Source: Timema cristinae
Lineage: Eukaryota; Arthropoda; Insecta; Phasmatodea; Timematidae
DNA: 64,000 nt
NCBI GenBank assembly: GCA_039000515.1
Contig: JBCFYV010000012.1
Location: 12,089,068-12,153,067 of the forward strand
Direction of reading: 5' to 3'
Both the position numbers and the translations under genes were made by a program. Shown one piece after another: positions 11,431 to 23,178 of the stretch; the first letter of the stretch is position 1, and the number at the start of each line of letters is the position of its first letter. A model generated the notes under the pieces. It had not been told where the DNA came from, did not search any database, and was given only the letters and a program-made list of their open reading frames with translations.

Positions 11431-13396
11431 TATTGAACCGTTGATTTGAACCAGTATTTTTATGTAGTATTAACTTATAAATATGTATCGTACGTAAATA
11501 CGTAGCAAAATCAGTTAAAATGTGTGGTAAAATATGCAATAATGTAAAAATATGTAACATTGAATAAACCTTCTTTCCTCACGTGAAAAATGCATACATA
11601 TATTATTGAAAAAAATTTAATTTTGTGCCTGCAAATTTTAATAAAAACCCTATTCTTAATCTACACACACATAATTACTCTTTTAACGAGGCGTATTACA
11701 TTATTAGTTGGTTATACACCACTTAAAAAATTTTGCATTAACGAAATACTTTAAATACATTTCTTTATATAACCGGTATTAGAAATAATACAAACAATAC
11801 AAAATATCAATGGAAATATGTGAAGGTCAGACCCATCCGGATGTTTTAAGGTAAGTTTCCTATAGTTCTTTATTTTGGTCAAAGGTTAAATGTTTGATCT
11901 CACATATTAGCCAGTATTATTACTACACTTATACATATGTACATAGTTACTCTTGTGCATGCGTCACATCCTTTAAATTATATTTTCTTGATTGCTTTTA
12001 GGTACAGTTTTTATCATTTGTTCTTTACCTTGCCACTTTACATCCGTTTATTCACCCGACCAAAGAACATGAAAATAAGTTAGTCATATAAAAGAATGAT
12101 TGTTCTTACAATTCCTGGACTTGTGTCTACAAACTGACACGCCGTGCGAAATACAAGCTTCTGAGACGACTACATTATCTGGAAACGCCACATTCGCTCC
12201 CCTTCCCAGCGCAAGAAACGTCAGACACAGAGTTACGTTACGGAAATTGTAATCCTTTCTGACAAGTCAGCAAACCTGATTTGAAATTTGATTACTGTCT
12301 TTCCTTTACTTAATACATCTCTTTATGAAAGTACAGGTTGCCTGAAAATTAGTAAAACATCGTTTAAAAGTATTTTCCCCCAAGAAAAATATAAATAATA
12401 CCACGATAAAATAAACGCAAAATATGTAATTTTACATAACATTTTAGAAAATGTGTAAGATTTTCTAAAATATATAAAATTAAAACTGAAAATACAGTCC
12501 CAAACAAACTGATGAGCCGATATTTCCCTATTCATGTTTTTAACTTGAAGGATTACATAAAAATCCGGTCTCTACTTATGATATATTCAATTTATTTTTT
12601 AATGAATAAAATGAGTAAAAAATTAATAAAATATCCTTTAATGAATGAAAAAGTTATAGAACACAATATTTCAGTTTTATATATATACGTTTTGATACAC
12701 TAGTAATGTGCCGTAATTTGTGGAAGAGGTCAATTTTAGGTCATACTTAAAAAAATAAAAACATTACAAATTGAGTGGGTGTTGCAAGGTATGTTGCCAT
12801 CGGAACGGCGTTTATCTTGATTTATCATGTATTTTTATATTATTTATTCTGTGAATCAATTTTATTAAGAACGTTCAGCTTCACTAATTTTGAGCGTACA
12901 TACAAATACTTTAATATGAGAGAGAATGTTGGTAATGTTCAATATTAAACATTATGAATTAAAATGTTAGCCGTGACAGCCTTTTGAGAGATGAACCTTG
13001 AGCTTAATACCATCAGCGTGACAAAACCTGTTGATAGATGAACCTCTATTTTGATATTTATAAGTTTATGAAACCCAAAGGTTGGTTCTGTAACCAATAT
13101 TTAGATTCGCCTTGTAATGAAGCTGAACTGACAAGGTCAACTCAATAGTTACATGATCATCTAAGGTTTCATCTTGACAGAAAGGACTTGGACAGAAAGG
13201 AAATATAAGATATGCCTATTATCAATGTTACAATTATTTTTTTCTTTTAAGACTATATTTTATTGACTAGTATGACCATTTTAAATAAATATACATTAGA
13301 GTCTGTTTAAAACACAGGGAAATAAGCTCTTACCATACAAACTAACTCCACATTATATTTTATTTATAGCTCAATATCTTATGTTTTTTTTGTAAT
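11431..13396. other. AT-rich DNA, nothing recognised
   Basis: Only short frames (12323-12535 minus, 12512-12703 plus) with lysine/isoleucine-rich chance composition. Confidence 0.5.
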
Positions 13397-13618
13397 CATG
13401 TCTTACTACTTTACCGGGTTATTTACATTGCACCAATAAACGCTAATACGTTAGATATGATGAAGGTGGAATTTAAAGGGAGTGTAGAAGTATTTGCATG
13501 GAGTGAGAGGGGAAATACATTCAGGAAAAGGCACCACTAGTAAACCCAACCAGGACTCGAACTCCCTTCATCGGGAGTCCATTATATTGCAAAGGAGGTG
13601 CTTTAGACCAGAGCTTGG
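13397..13618 (-). mobile_element. SINE family B, minus strand
   Basis: Tail ATGTCTTACTACTTTACCGG, body with GAAGGTGGAATTTAAAGG, head complement CCCAACCAGGACTCGAACTC. Diverged but complete in order. Confidence 0.75.
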
Positions 13619-13619
13619 A

Positions 13620-14459
13620 ACTTTTTTTTTGCCTCAATTGACTTATAAACTTACCAGAGGTCCCGCGATCACATATTATTTCGACAATCTACCTTGCTTT
13701 TTTTTTTGTGTGTGCATACATCTTCTTATTCACTAAACTGAATCTTTCCAAAAATTGTTGTGTGTGTCCCCTTCATATAAAAATATATAATACATAAAAC
13801 GTATATTTTCAAACTAAACTATTTACGTTTGTTAAACATTACCGATTATGACCGGTAAAGGTTGTTTTGGTTACACTCAAATATTATTTCAAAGTGGCTA
13901 CTTGATACATTTCTGAGTTTAGAAAACTTAAAGATCTACTTTTAATTTCGAGATAATTAGATTTTTATATGCTAGACTTAAAATTGACGCAAGATCGACT
14001 GATCGATCACGATTGACCCTTGTTTGAGATTATTTGAACATAAAATGGTCTCAAAGTTATTCATAAAAAACTTTTAATTTTTGTAACTTTTTAGTTGATT
14101 TTTAGTTTTTGTTGCTTACAACTATGATTGATAAAGTTTTTGATTTATTACTTTCATTGATATTATTAATTATTTTTTCTTGTAGTTATTCAATTATCAA
14201 TTTGAAGGATTGATATTTCATTTGAAGTTGGGTATGCTTTTTTTTTTGCTGGTTAGTTGTTAAATTACCTGTATGGGGTATTTCTATTGTATTTTTCTAA
14301 CTGTAGGTTAATCATAAGCAGCTAATAGACTACATAAGCATTACATGATTTGAGTGTTATTTGATCCAATCATAGTAGGCCAAAAGTTTTAGTTATATAC
14401 ATTCCAGGTAAATCTACATTTTAACTAGGGAGGATTAATTTAGTTGTTCCTTCTCTTGA
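13620..14459. other. AT-rich DNA, nothing recognised
   Basis: Contains T-rich runs and no supported feature. Confidence 0.5.
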
Positions 14460-14600
14460 CGAAACAGCGCTGGGAGTTTTTTCATAGTATACTCTACCGT
14501 CAATTTGTATTTCACATGCGCAACAACGTCCCTAGATTGCGACGCCTCAAATCACAATAACTTGCACGTAGCGTTTAGACGTAATCGCGTCGCGAGGCAT
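14460..14600. promoter_or_regulatory. CpG-dense stretch, possible promoter
   Basis: A high density of CG dinucleotides (for example GTTTAGACGTAATCGCGTCG) in an otherwise CpG-poor neighbourhood, directly upstream of a strong Kozak ATG. A promoter is an inference only; no TATA box is evident. Confidence 0.3.
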
Positions 14601-14683
14601 TGTTGTGTCAAGGTGACGAGGTTAATACCTGCACAGTAGGCCCAGCCCTTCGAACAATGCCTTCAATAGTCTGCCAGGCCGCC

Positions 14684-14899
14684 ATGGATAAAGGATTGAG
14701 ACGGAGGGAAAGGTTGCGTTGTCCATGTTCGGTTTATGAAGTGAAAAACCTTCGTGGGACGGGATTATTACTGACGAGTGATCTCAATTTACACTCTCTC
14801 TTTCACTCATGTGGTCAAGTCAAATGTGATACTTTCTTTATGGCATTGTCTCGGGTTTCTCCTTGCGGAGAAATTGGAGGTCATGAGTGCAAACACTGA
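14684..14899 (+). CDS. Possible first exon or small ORF with strong Kozak start
   Basis: ATG at 14684 sits in GCCGCCATGG, an excellent initiation context. The frame runs 71 codons to TGA. It begins with a basic stretch (MDKGLRRRERLRC) and is cysteine- and histidine-containing throughout. GTGAAA after codon 19 could act as a splice donor, giving a short first exon. I do not recognise the product, and the open frame could be chance. Its support is the start context and the adjacent CpG-dense DNA. Confidence 0.3.
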   Translation: MDKGLRRRERLRCPCSVYEVKNLRGTGLLLTSDLNLHSLFHSCGQVKCDTFFMALSRVSPCGEIGGHECKH

Positions 14900-15459
14900 C
14901 CATCCTTGTTCTTTATTTTTTTGGTTAGTGTGTGCGAAACAAGGTTTATCTATGAAAACACAGGTTTGATCACTTAGTCTATTGTGAAGGGAATTTTATT
15001 CTCTAACTTTTCTTTGGTTATTATTCTATGATTGATAACTTGGATTAACGTTGATTGGGAAGTTGGACTCTCAAAAGTGGTCACACGGTCTAAAGTAGGG
15101 ACTTCCTAACTTTCTAGACAGAAAGGGCCCTTGCATAAAAAAAAATCGCTAGTTCTCTTATACAATTTTTACAATAATATAATTAACATTCAATAACGAC
15201 ACATACAATTTACGAGCCTTTTAAAACTAAACACTTGAATGATTATTTAAAAAAATAATACATTTACATCTATTTAATTGTGCAAAAAGTTTAACTTTAA
15301 AATTACAAATTTTAAATCAGTATGCTTGTATATTTATTTATTAGTTGCTAGGGTGGGATTGTTTTTGATCACAAAGTGCTTCAATATTTTAAGTTATATT
15401 TTCCATCAGTAACAGCTTCATTATTTAACCTGTTTCTAAATTTAGTCTTTGTACAGTCT
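14900..15459. other. AT-rich DNA, nothing recognised
   Basis: No supported feature. Confidence 0.5.
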
Positions 15460-15660
15460 GATTTTGGTAGGAAGAACAGTAGAAAATTTCTGGAAAAAGT
15501 TACTAGATTTTAAAGTGTATCCCTACGCCAAAACATATGATTTGAAAGACAATCTGTTTAGCAGCTGTCAATTTTGACAAGAAAAGTTTTTAAAACAACA
15601 AAAGTTATAGTAATAAGAAAATGACAATTTTAATTTTTTTTAATCAAAAGTAAAATATTT
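15460..15660 (+). mobile_element. MITE-like element of the AGCTGTCAATTTTGA family
   Basis: Begins GATTTTGGTAGGAAGAAC exactly like the copy at 5341, followed by AAAAGTTACTA, ATATGATTTG and AGCTGTCAATTTTGACA. The right end is eroded into A/T runs. Confidence 0.55.
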
Positions 15661-15989
15661 AAAAAAAAAGGCAATTTTATTACTATTTTTCATATGTGTA
15701 TTGAATTAAATATTAAAAGGAGGCTAGAAGGGCAAGGCCTACTCCCTTACCAGAAAACTGCAGGCCTCAAAGTTCACAGTTAAAAACACAACAAAACACA
15801 TATTATGTATCTTTTGGGGTACAGACAGTCCTCTTCTTCAGCAGACGAGAGTAAAACACAAACTGGACTATTCACTATGGCATATGTGTAATATTAATGG
15901 TTAGAGCTTAACTTGACTTAATGTTTTAATAAGGTAATGATTTTTAGAATACTTCAATAACCATAAAAACATGTTAGCAAATTTAGGAG

Positions 15990-16228
15990 TTAGTTACTAT
16001 CACCCCTGGACTTGTCTAGAGGTGTAGCAAGAACTTCTTTCACATTATCACTGGAGTTGGATTCATCTTCATCATCGTCGTCGCCTGGATTGTTTATTAA
16101 AGGTGGGTGTCTGTCATTCACATTCATCTTCATATCTTTGTCCCAATTTTCCTTAATGAGTTTCTTGTAATGGTTCATATGTTTACTCCAGATAAAACAT
16201 TTATATGTATTCACACATACTGGCCTCA
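15990..16228 (-). CDS. Candidate terminal exon, acidic C-terminus, unidentified
   Basis: An open minus-strand frame ending in TAA at 15990. It has no ATG at its left boundary but lies just after acceptor-like AG sites (TATTGTTATAAG and GAGGCCAG). Residues near the start read C-x5-K-C with HMNHYKK, faintly like a zinc-finger fragment; the second half is rich in Asp/Glu/Ser/Asn (PGDDDDEDESNSS). Composition is convincingly protein-like. It could pair by phase with the segment at about 16419-16530. The gene is not recognised; a retropseudogene or a chance frame remain possible. Confidence 0.35.
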
Positions 16229-16404
16229 CTTATAACAATAAACAAACAGTTAATAAAGGAGTAACGGTTGGTGATTGCAAATTAGTATCTGTGTAAGAAT
16301 ACTGTGCCATATCAAGGTTACCCATTAGCATGTCATCCTATTAGAGCATCAAATCATGTGAAACAAGGTGTAAAGGTGTACATATATTAGATAAGAGCAT
16401 AATT

Positions 16405-16545
16405 TTATACCATAATTGGACCTACGCCAACATGTTTAACACTTTCTTCACATGTGCTCAGTAATACTTTCCATACACAAACTGTCATTGTCTCTGATGG
16501 CCGACAAGGCAGTATCCAATGACACGCGGTCCTGAGAATTACCAA
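16405..16545 (-). CDS. Candidate internal exon, unidentified
   Basis: On the minus strand an acceptor-like TTGGTAATTCTCAG precedes a stretch that is open for about 40 codons (Cys/Trp/Val-rich) and ends at GTAG followed by GT. That donor leaves a phase matching the exon at 15990-16228. A second frame over the same bases also reads as protein-like for 27 codons. I cannot tell which, if either, is used. Confidence 0.22.
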   Translation of the reverse strand: MVILRTACHWILPCRPSETMTVCVWKVLLSTCEESVKHVGVGPIMV

Positions 16546-16786
16546 TAAAAGGCACATAATTGGATATTTTACGCTTTGATAAAATATATTTTACAAATTA
16601 AAAGCTAATGTAAATATGTTAAATAGTTTGTATAGTACAATTTATACACCTATTGCTGTTGAGGGACAAACATTCAAAATAAAAAAACATTAGTTTATAT
16701 TTGTAAATACCCTTAAAGACAAAAGGGAGAGAGGTCAAGAGCCAAGTAAGAGTTTTGTAAATAATCACAGTTATAAACCTTGATGA

Positions 16787-16930
16787 TACATTCTATAAAT
16801 AACTTGAGGTATTGAATCTCTTGTGAACTCATCAACTACTTTAGCTGAAACCAGGAATTGGTTTTCTGATTCTCTTCTTTCCAAGAGTTTGAACATCATC
16901 AATATTCCTTTCACAGTAACTGAAATCAAT
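16787..16930 (-). pseudogene. Candidate exon or frameshifted coding remnant
   Basis: An acceptor-like TTGATTTCAG leads into a basic, protein-like frame (LGKKRIRKP) that stops at TAA near 16852. A +1 frame continues with DEFTRDSIPQ-type sequence to a CATCAAG/GT donor at about 16789. The join looks like a single frameshift within one coding stretch. Unidentified. Confidence 0.25.
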
Positions 16931-17324
16931 ATTCAGCCAATAACTTACTTCATCAAACATGTATACAGATATAATTAACCTTTGAAATAATTTATATAGT
17001 AAAAATGTGATAAAATGGGAGGGTGCACCAAAATCAATACATTTATAAGATACTTTTTTTATAGGAAATAACAAATAATTTTACCTAATTTTCTAATCAT
17101 ACATATCAGTAAAAACCCCAAAGGGAATCAATAAATAACTATTAAAATTATAATAAAATTTGTTATTTTTTTCGACATTTTAACAACTGGCTAAAATCTT
17201 GGGTATATTTACAAGAATGTGTTTCTTCATTTAAATTTGAATATACTATGACATAAATTTTTCCTAGCACCATTATAATCTTTAATTGATTATTAACCTA
17301 CTAATTAAGGGTAAGGATAAGTTA

Positions 17325-17325
<1 letters not shown>

Positions 17326-17364
<39 letters not shown>

Positions 17365-17491
17365 CACCGCGTCTTACTACCCATTCGGGTTATACGCACT
17401 TACTCTAATGTGTAATGGCAGGGTGATTGTGAGATGAAATGAAGGACCTACAGTTTAACGTGGAATCCGAACCACGGTGGAGGCCTGGCAT
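17326..17491 (-). mobile_element. SINE family A, minus strand, 5'-truncated
   Basis: (ATT)n run, tail complement CGCGTCTTACTACCC, body to GGTGGAGGCCTGGCAT; the head is missing. Confidence 0.9.
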
Positions 17492-17738
17492 GATAAGTTA
17501 TTGTATTGGTATTTATTGTATTACTATATGCAATAGTTAACTTTTTTTTATTATTTGAAAATATTTAAAACTCACACAACCTAATCTTTCAAGCATCATT
17601 AACATGGAACTTTGGCCTAGTTTTGATTCAATTGTTAGCTATAAATTATTTTCAATAACGATTGTAGTGTCATTAGGTATTCCGTATTCTTGTGACCGGG
17701 ATGATGGTGTTAGATAATTTATTATTTTATATTTTATA

Positions 17739-18020
17739 GGTGACCTGGTGGTCTTGGGGTAAGGTGTCAGACTTCTGTGCTGGCGGCCGGGGTTCAATAC
17801 TCGGTCCCGGCACAGATTTATCTGATTACCAAACCCTTCCTTCACCTCTGACAAGACATCTTGTGAATGTGGGGAATGCCAGGCCTCCACCGTGGTTCGG
17901 ATTCCACGTTAAACTGTAGGTCCTTCATTTCATCTCACAATCACCCTACCATTACACATTAGCGTAAGTGCGTATAACCCGAACGGGTAGTAAGACGCGG
18001 TGCTAATAATAATAATAATA

Positions 18021-18060
<40 letters not shown>
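17739..18060 (+). mobile_element. SINE family A, full length
   Basis: tRNA-like head from about 17739: A box TGGTCTTGGGG, B box GGTTCAATAC, overall similar to tRNA-Glu in its 5' half (GACCTGGTGGTCT). The body and shared tail follow, then a long (TAA)n microsatellite (18003-18060). The head would supply an internal pol III promoter. Confidence 0.92.
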
Positions 18061-18062
<2 letters not shown>

Positions 18063-18828
18063 CGTAACCTTTTATAATTTCAGTAATTACTTGACAAATT
18101 ATGTAAAAGGAAGAAAAGCAGGCTATGTTGAAACACATTTCACCCTGTTCTGAACTCTAAATAGTGGGAGCAACTAGCCATAGACAAAACACTCCTTGCA
18201 AAGATAACATTAGGTAAAAATTAAAAAAACAAAAACAAAATAGGTTTACTCACCATCTCACCCTACTCTCGTTGATTTGGAACCATTCAGTTGATAATTT
18301 ATTAACCTCGCACTTGAGAGGTAGGAACCCAGCAGCTAAATTGGGACCACTAGACACTCCTAGTCTTCGATCTTATTGGCTGGGTCATTTTCAGAGGGGG
18401 AATGGAAGGGGAAATTGAGATTAATAAAACTATACCTTTATTCAACACAATCACCTCTGCCACAAAGTTAATTTAAAAAAATGTGACCTAATTTCTTAAC
18501 CAAAGCTATTCTATTTTAAAATGTTTTAATACAAATTTAAAACACTAAAATAAGTTTTGTTAATATAAAAATATCAAAGCTAATAAATCTCTCCTATTAA
18601 AACCTCATTTATCTTATGTTTTGTATTAGTACTATATTAACATCAATTTTTCCAAATCTAGGCCTAGTCAAGAACTTTATACAACAATCTTAGGGTTTAG
18701 ATAGGTCAGGGGACTACTTTTTTTCTTGATACACACGCAATATGATATTCAGAAAATATTTTAACATAAAATTAAAATTAAATTTATCATAATTATATGT
18801 AACTGCCACAAACACTTTGTTGACCCTT
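18061..18828. other. AT-rich DNA, nothing recognised
   Basis: No supported feature. Confidence 0.5.
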
Positions 18829-18829
18829 G

Positions 18830-19136
18830 GGGACCCAATATTATATTATTATTATTAGCACCGCGTCTTACTATACCGTTCAGGTTATACGCTCTTACGC
18901 TAATGTGTAATGGTAGGGTGATTAGAGATAAATGGAGGACCTACAGTTTAACGTGGAATCCGAACCACGGTGGAGGCCTGGCATCACCCACATTCACAAG
19001 ATAACTTGTCAGAGGTGAAGGAAGGGTTTGGAAATCAGATAAACCTGTGCGGGACCGAGGATTGAACCCGGCCGCCAGCTTAGAAGTCTGACACCTTACC
19101 CCTAGACCACCAGGTCACCTACAGGGACCCAATATT
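18830..19136 (-). mobile_element. SINE family A, full length, with 13-bp target duplication
   Basis: GGGACCCAATATT at 18830-18842 and 19124-19136 flanks a complete copy: (ATT)n, tail, body, and tRNA-like head complement ending CCACCAGGTCACCT. The intact duplication marks L1/RTE-style target-primed insertion. Confidence 0.95.
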
Positions 19137-19139
19137 GAT

Positions 19140-20429
19140 ACTTTTATGATCCAAATATACAAATGAAGACGTTAATTCTTTAAATATAAAATTATGAAAT
19201 TTAAAACCGTGAGTCAGAATTTAAAAAAATATGTATAGTGCCAATTTTCTCTGGTTCGCTAGTGTATCTTATATTAAGAATTTTGAGTAAATATCTACAT
19301 TTTTAAACAATAGAGCGAGAAAGTCCGTGTGAAGTTCCGTACCACTTATTTTTTTATATATTAATTTACTTGTAGCTTTAAGACTATCATTTCAAAGCTT
19401 ACACATTTTCTTTAACGAAACCGCAATCTATATATATTTTATGTTAGCTTGTGACTGAATGGATGTTATTAAGAAACGGCTCCTGATGTCATAAAATAAG
19501 TGGTGAAGTGTATGAATAAAAATATATTTTGTGTTTAAGGTTTGAACGAATATCAGAAAAAAATGTTAACTTACGCTGGGCTCTACTAAAAAATAAAAAC
19601 GTTGTTACTTTGACAAGAAAGAAAGTTTTCTTAAATAAGTTATCGGCTTTATAAATCTAATACCATTATATTTTATGACTCGATAAAAGCCTACATTTAT
19701 TATCAATTAATGTATTTAAAATATGCATTTTAATTATAGTTAAATGTAATATAAGTTTACATTTCAGGGAGTGTGACGAATAGTGGGGTCGTAGCCCCAG
19801 GGCCCTGTTCCTTAATTGGCTACATTCTCAACACTAGGCGAGTTTAGAAAGTGAGCGTTGAATACCCATTAAAAATAAAAAAAAACTCTGTAAATATTTA
19901 TTAAGCCTTCTAAAGGAACACACCTCCATGAATGTAAACACAATGTCCAAGAAACACTACCGCAAACATACAAATGAAGCAGAGAAGTAAGAAAGTATTT
20001 GTTTTTAACATCATGACCAAGACAATCGAAATAACAAGTCACAGCGTAAATACGTAAAAAGTTCCTGTAAAGAGCTACCGGAGATTCATGGGCAAAGAAG
20101 AATCCATTAAGTATTCAGGGTTAAGGACGTAAAAAAATCTCTTGGTAGAACACAACAGCAGTGGAGATTTCTCCAGGGAGCATGGAGTTGGGTGGTTCAG
20201 AATGACCTCCATTCTCTGTAAACCTCTATGGAACGTGCGTGAGATGGAAAGGCGATGAACACTCTTTTTAAAATGTACTGTACGTAGAGAAACTTTAACT
20301 ATATAGCCAAAGTAATTTCAAGTGCCGATAGCTTAGTAAGTACCTTTTTTTCTAGACTTTCTCTAATGGTTCAGTAACGACATCTTTTTCAATTTGAATT
20401 AATTATAAATATTATGGTTACAGCTAAGA
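19140..20429. other. Unassigned DNA
   Basis: Diverged repeat-like sequence; no ORF or structure that I can support. Confidence 0.4.
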
Positions 20430-20590
20430 TATCTGACCCCTTAGCTCAGTCGATAGCATGTCTGTATACTGAGATAGACTCTCAACATGGCTGAATATTT
20501 GTCATTGGTAAAATGTGGGTTTACCCTTTCACATTGATAAATTAACGGCTGGTGAATGGATGTTGTGTCTGTCCTAGTCTTAAATGAGAT
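20430..20590 (+). mobile_element. SINE family D, copy 1
   Basis: A-box-like TTAGCTCAGTCGATAGCA, then GGTTTACCCTTTCACATTGA, then GGATGTTGTGTCTGTCCT. Colinear with 46880-47040. It lacks the family A/B tail. Confidence 0.6.
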
Positions 20591-20879
20591 TATAAAGCAA
20601 TATAATGAAGCTACGGCAGGCCTAGCAAGCCGGTAGTGGAAAATATATGGTTTGAATAAACAAACTGACCTAGACCACAGGCTGGAAACGGTAATGGATG
20701 TAAAGTTAAATTAATTTATGTAAGTTATTAAGTAAGAGTTTAAAACGGTATTGATGCTTAGAGGATCTTAACGTATACGGGTACCAATTAGTGATATTGA
20801 TTTATCACACATTGGGTCAAATGGTTTATAATTATGTCCCACAAACTGATTTCTTCTTTTAACACATCATATTATTTAA

Positions 20880-21101
20880 TACTCATTCGGCCTATATACA
20901 TTTATACTAACTATGCTAATGCATTAGTAATGAAGAAGGTTGAACTTAGAGAAACTGTGCCCAAATTTTCATGATGGTATAGTGGAAAACTATTTAATAA
21001 AATGCATTCTCAGTACACCCAACCGGGATTTGAACCCTGATCCCCCCGTTACCGGTAGCCCAGTCTATCGAGAGGATGCTTGAAAAAATTCGACCACCGA
21101 A
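20880..21101 (-). mobile_element. SINE family B, minus strand
   Basis: TACTCATTCGGCCTATA tail remnant, GAAGAAGGTTGAACTTAGAG body, CACCCAACCGGGATTTGAAC head complement, ending in GACCACCG. Confidence 0.8.
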
Positions 21102-22044
21102 ACGGATAAAAAATTATTAAAAACTTTCAAAAATGTATCAAAAATGACTCACGGCGATCTTTATTTTTCGAAATCATGTGACACGATTGCGATTTAAGGT
21201 CTTCGTCCGACCCACCTTGTGCTCTGTCCTTTACAGATACTACATCCTTTCTGCTCCATCTGTTTGCACCAGCGGGGGATGTTGGTATGGCTTGGTAGAG
21301 AGAGAGGTTTGTTGTATTGTGCACGGGAATGCAAGTTGTTAAACCGAGTTTAGCAAACTCTAAAACACAACATTATGTCTCCTGTTGTGTATAATTTATG
21401 AACATAAGGGTGCCATCTGGTGGTGGAAATAGTACAAATTTCCAAAGCCAAAAACTGGAAGAAAATTGGGAAATATTAGGGTAAATCTACAATTTGATGT
21501 ACAATATATGTTCATATATAACCTAGCTACTGAACTATACATATTTTAATCTGATACATTCTTGTTAAATCATCCTCTTTTTTTTATTATAAAGCTTGTA
21601 CACCAGTGTATATAAAAAAAGGAAGGCCTTCTCGGGATCCCAAACTTCAGAAAAAAAAAAAAGGAAAATGGAATGTTTCCGATACTCGACCGTGAAAACT
21701 TTTTTACCAGGATTTTTCGTTAAAATTAATAGTAAAAGTTTACAATTAAGGATTATCTATCAATGTGACGTTTTTATTTAATGCTCATTAACAATATTAT
21801 TAATTTACTAAAGTTAAATTATCGTTATCTTCTTTTAAATAAACGGTACTTATAATCTTAGCCGCTTTTAATTTACAGCTACCGTACCAAGTCAACACAA
21901 TTACTGAGCGCCATTAAAGAACAATCGCATTTAGCTATTTGATAATAATATTTATCCACGAATAGGTTTATGTAAAAAAAACAACATTGTTTGGTGAAAA
22001 ATAATGATAAAAGTAGCTTTTAACTGCTAAATCATTTACGATAC
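21102..22044. other. AT-rich DNA upstream of the LTR element
   Basis: Short frames only; nothing recognised. Confidence 0.5.
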
Positions 22045-22048
22045 AGCT
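22045..22048. repeat. Left target-site duplication AGCT
   Basis: AGCT immediately precedes the 5' LTR and recurs at 29851-29854 right after the 3' LTR. Both LTRs begin TG and end CA, which fixes the boundaries. Four-base duplications are usual for many gypsy-like integrases. Confidence 0.85.
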
Positions 22049-22432
22049 TGTAACAACTTACATTGTAACAACACTCACCAACTCGGACAGACAACTGGGA
22101 CAGCGATGTAACGACTTACATGGTAACAACACTCGCCAACTGGGACAGCCAACTGAGTCAACACGCGGCACTAGCTTGACCGGCGACCTACGCTCTCGCC
22201 AAATACATCGGACTGACTGAAGGCGTGTCCGCGCCTGCCGGCAACGAGGCTCGACCACGTGTTCGGCCAGCAGAGAAGATGGATAGAAGAGTTCCGTTTC
22301 CGCCTTCGCCGAGCTTCGAGAAGGTGCTAGGTGTTCGATATGAGTCTCGAACCTCTCCTCCCCCCTTGTTTGTAATGTTCTCCAACCTTCCTTTCCTTCG
22401 ATCCGCCCCCCTTCTCTGAGAATTATATTTCG

Positions 22433-22440
22433 TATAAATA
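22433..22440 (+). promoter_or_regulatory. LTR TATA box
   Basis: TATAAATA lies about 385 bp into the LTR and is followed 25-30 bp later by an initiator-like TCTCAGGTCA. This fits an RNA polymerase II core promoter driving the genomic RNA. The same sequence is in the 3' LTR near 29029-29036. Confidence 0.6.
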
Positions 22441-22757
22441 CTAGCGGTACCGGGATCTCAGGTCACTTACTACCCCACCGGCTCGAGGATAAGAGGTGAG
22501 GGCAGCGACTGGGTTTCGGGGGATATTACTTTCCTACCAAAATTACTATTTCGGCGTCATGGGGGGGAACTCTTTCTAAATTACCATTTGGACTTTGTTA
22601 TTAACTTATGTTTATTTGAATTTTGACTATGCTACGCGCTTATCGCTGCTGGGAGTTAGACCGTCGCTTTCGCCACCACTTATATTCAGGGTCTGGGCCC
22701 TATTCAAATGTACTTCATACATTTGCCAATATTAGCTTTTAGCCTGAGATTGTCAGG

Positions 22758-22776
22758 TCCTGGGTTCGAAACCCGG
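22758..22776 (+). other. tRNA T-arm / pol III B-box-like sequence inside the LTR
   Basis: GGTTCGAAACC is a B-box consensus match and sits in a short stem like a tRNA T-arm. No convincing A box or whole cloverleaf is visible upstream, so it looks like a captured 3' half of a tRNA or tRNA-derived repeat, or a coincidence. It is present in both LTRs (second copy about 29354-29372). Confidence 0.4.
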
Positions 22777-23172
22777 CTTATGTTGTTTTCGAGTATAGCT
22801 GTTTCTGGACTCATCTTTGTTCGCCAAGTTAAACGCCTAGGGTTGTTAAGTTATTATTACCTTGTGGCCTTGTTTGATTGCTATGACGTCACGTTTGCTA
22901 CGGGCGTCTGTAAGAAAAATATATATTTATACTAGGGTGGATAACTTAAACGCTAGAGTAACCAGTTTAGGAACTAATCAATTTAACGAAGTAACCAAAG
23001 ACCATGTCACTGAGATCCCGGACCGTTACCTTTGATGGGTTTGATGTAACTTGTTTTGAGGAGGTAACGTTTATGTTTTCCTTTGATGTAATTGATTTCC
23101 GCGATGGACGGAAAAGCGCGCTTCACGCGGTGTTGATTGTTTGCTCAGCTTGTTATTGTTCTTTTTTGACTA

Positions 23173-23178
23173 AATAAA
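23173..23178 (+). terminator. LTR polyadenylation signal AATAAA
   Basis: AATAAA about 80 bp before the LTR end. The copy in the 3' LTR (about 29769-29774) would end the genomic transcript. The T-rich stretch just upstream and GTTATGTTC downstream are compatible with cleavage nearby. Confidence 0.5.

Noticed and set aside
22058..22935. Several 60-75-codon frames in the 5' LTR
   Set aside because: They overlap each other in several frames, recur in the 3' LTR, and have no motif; LTR sequence.
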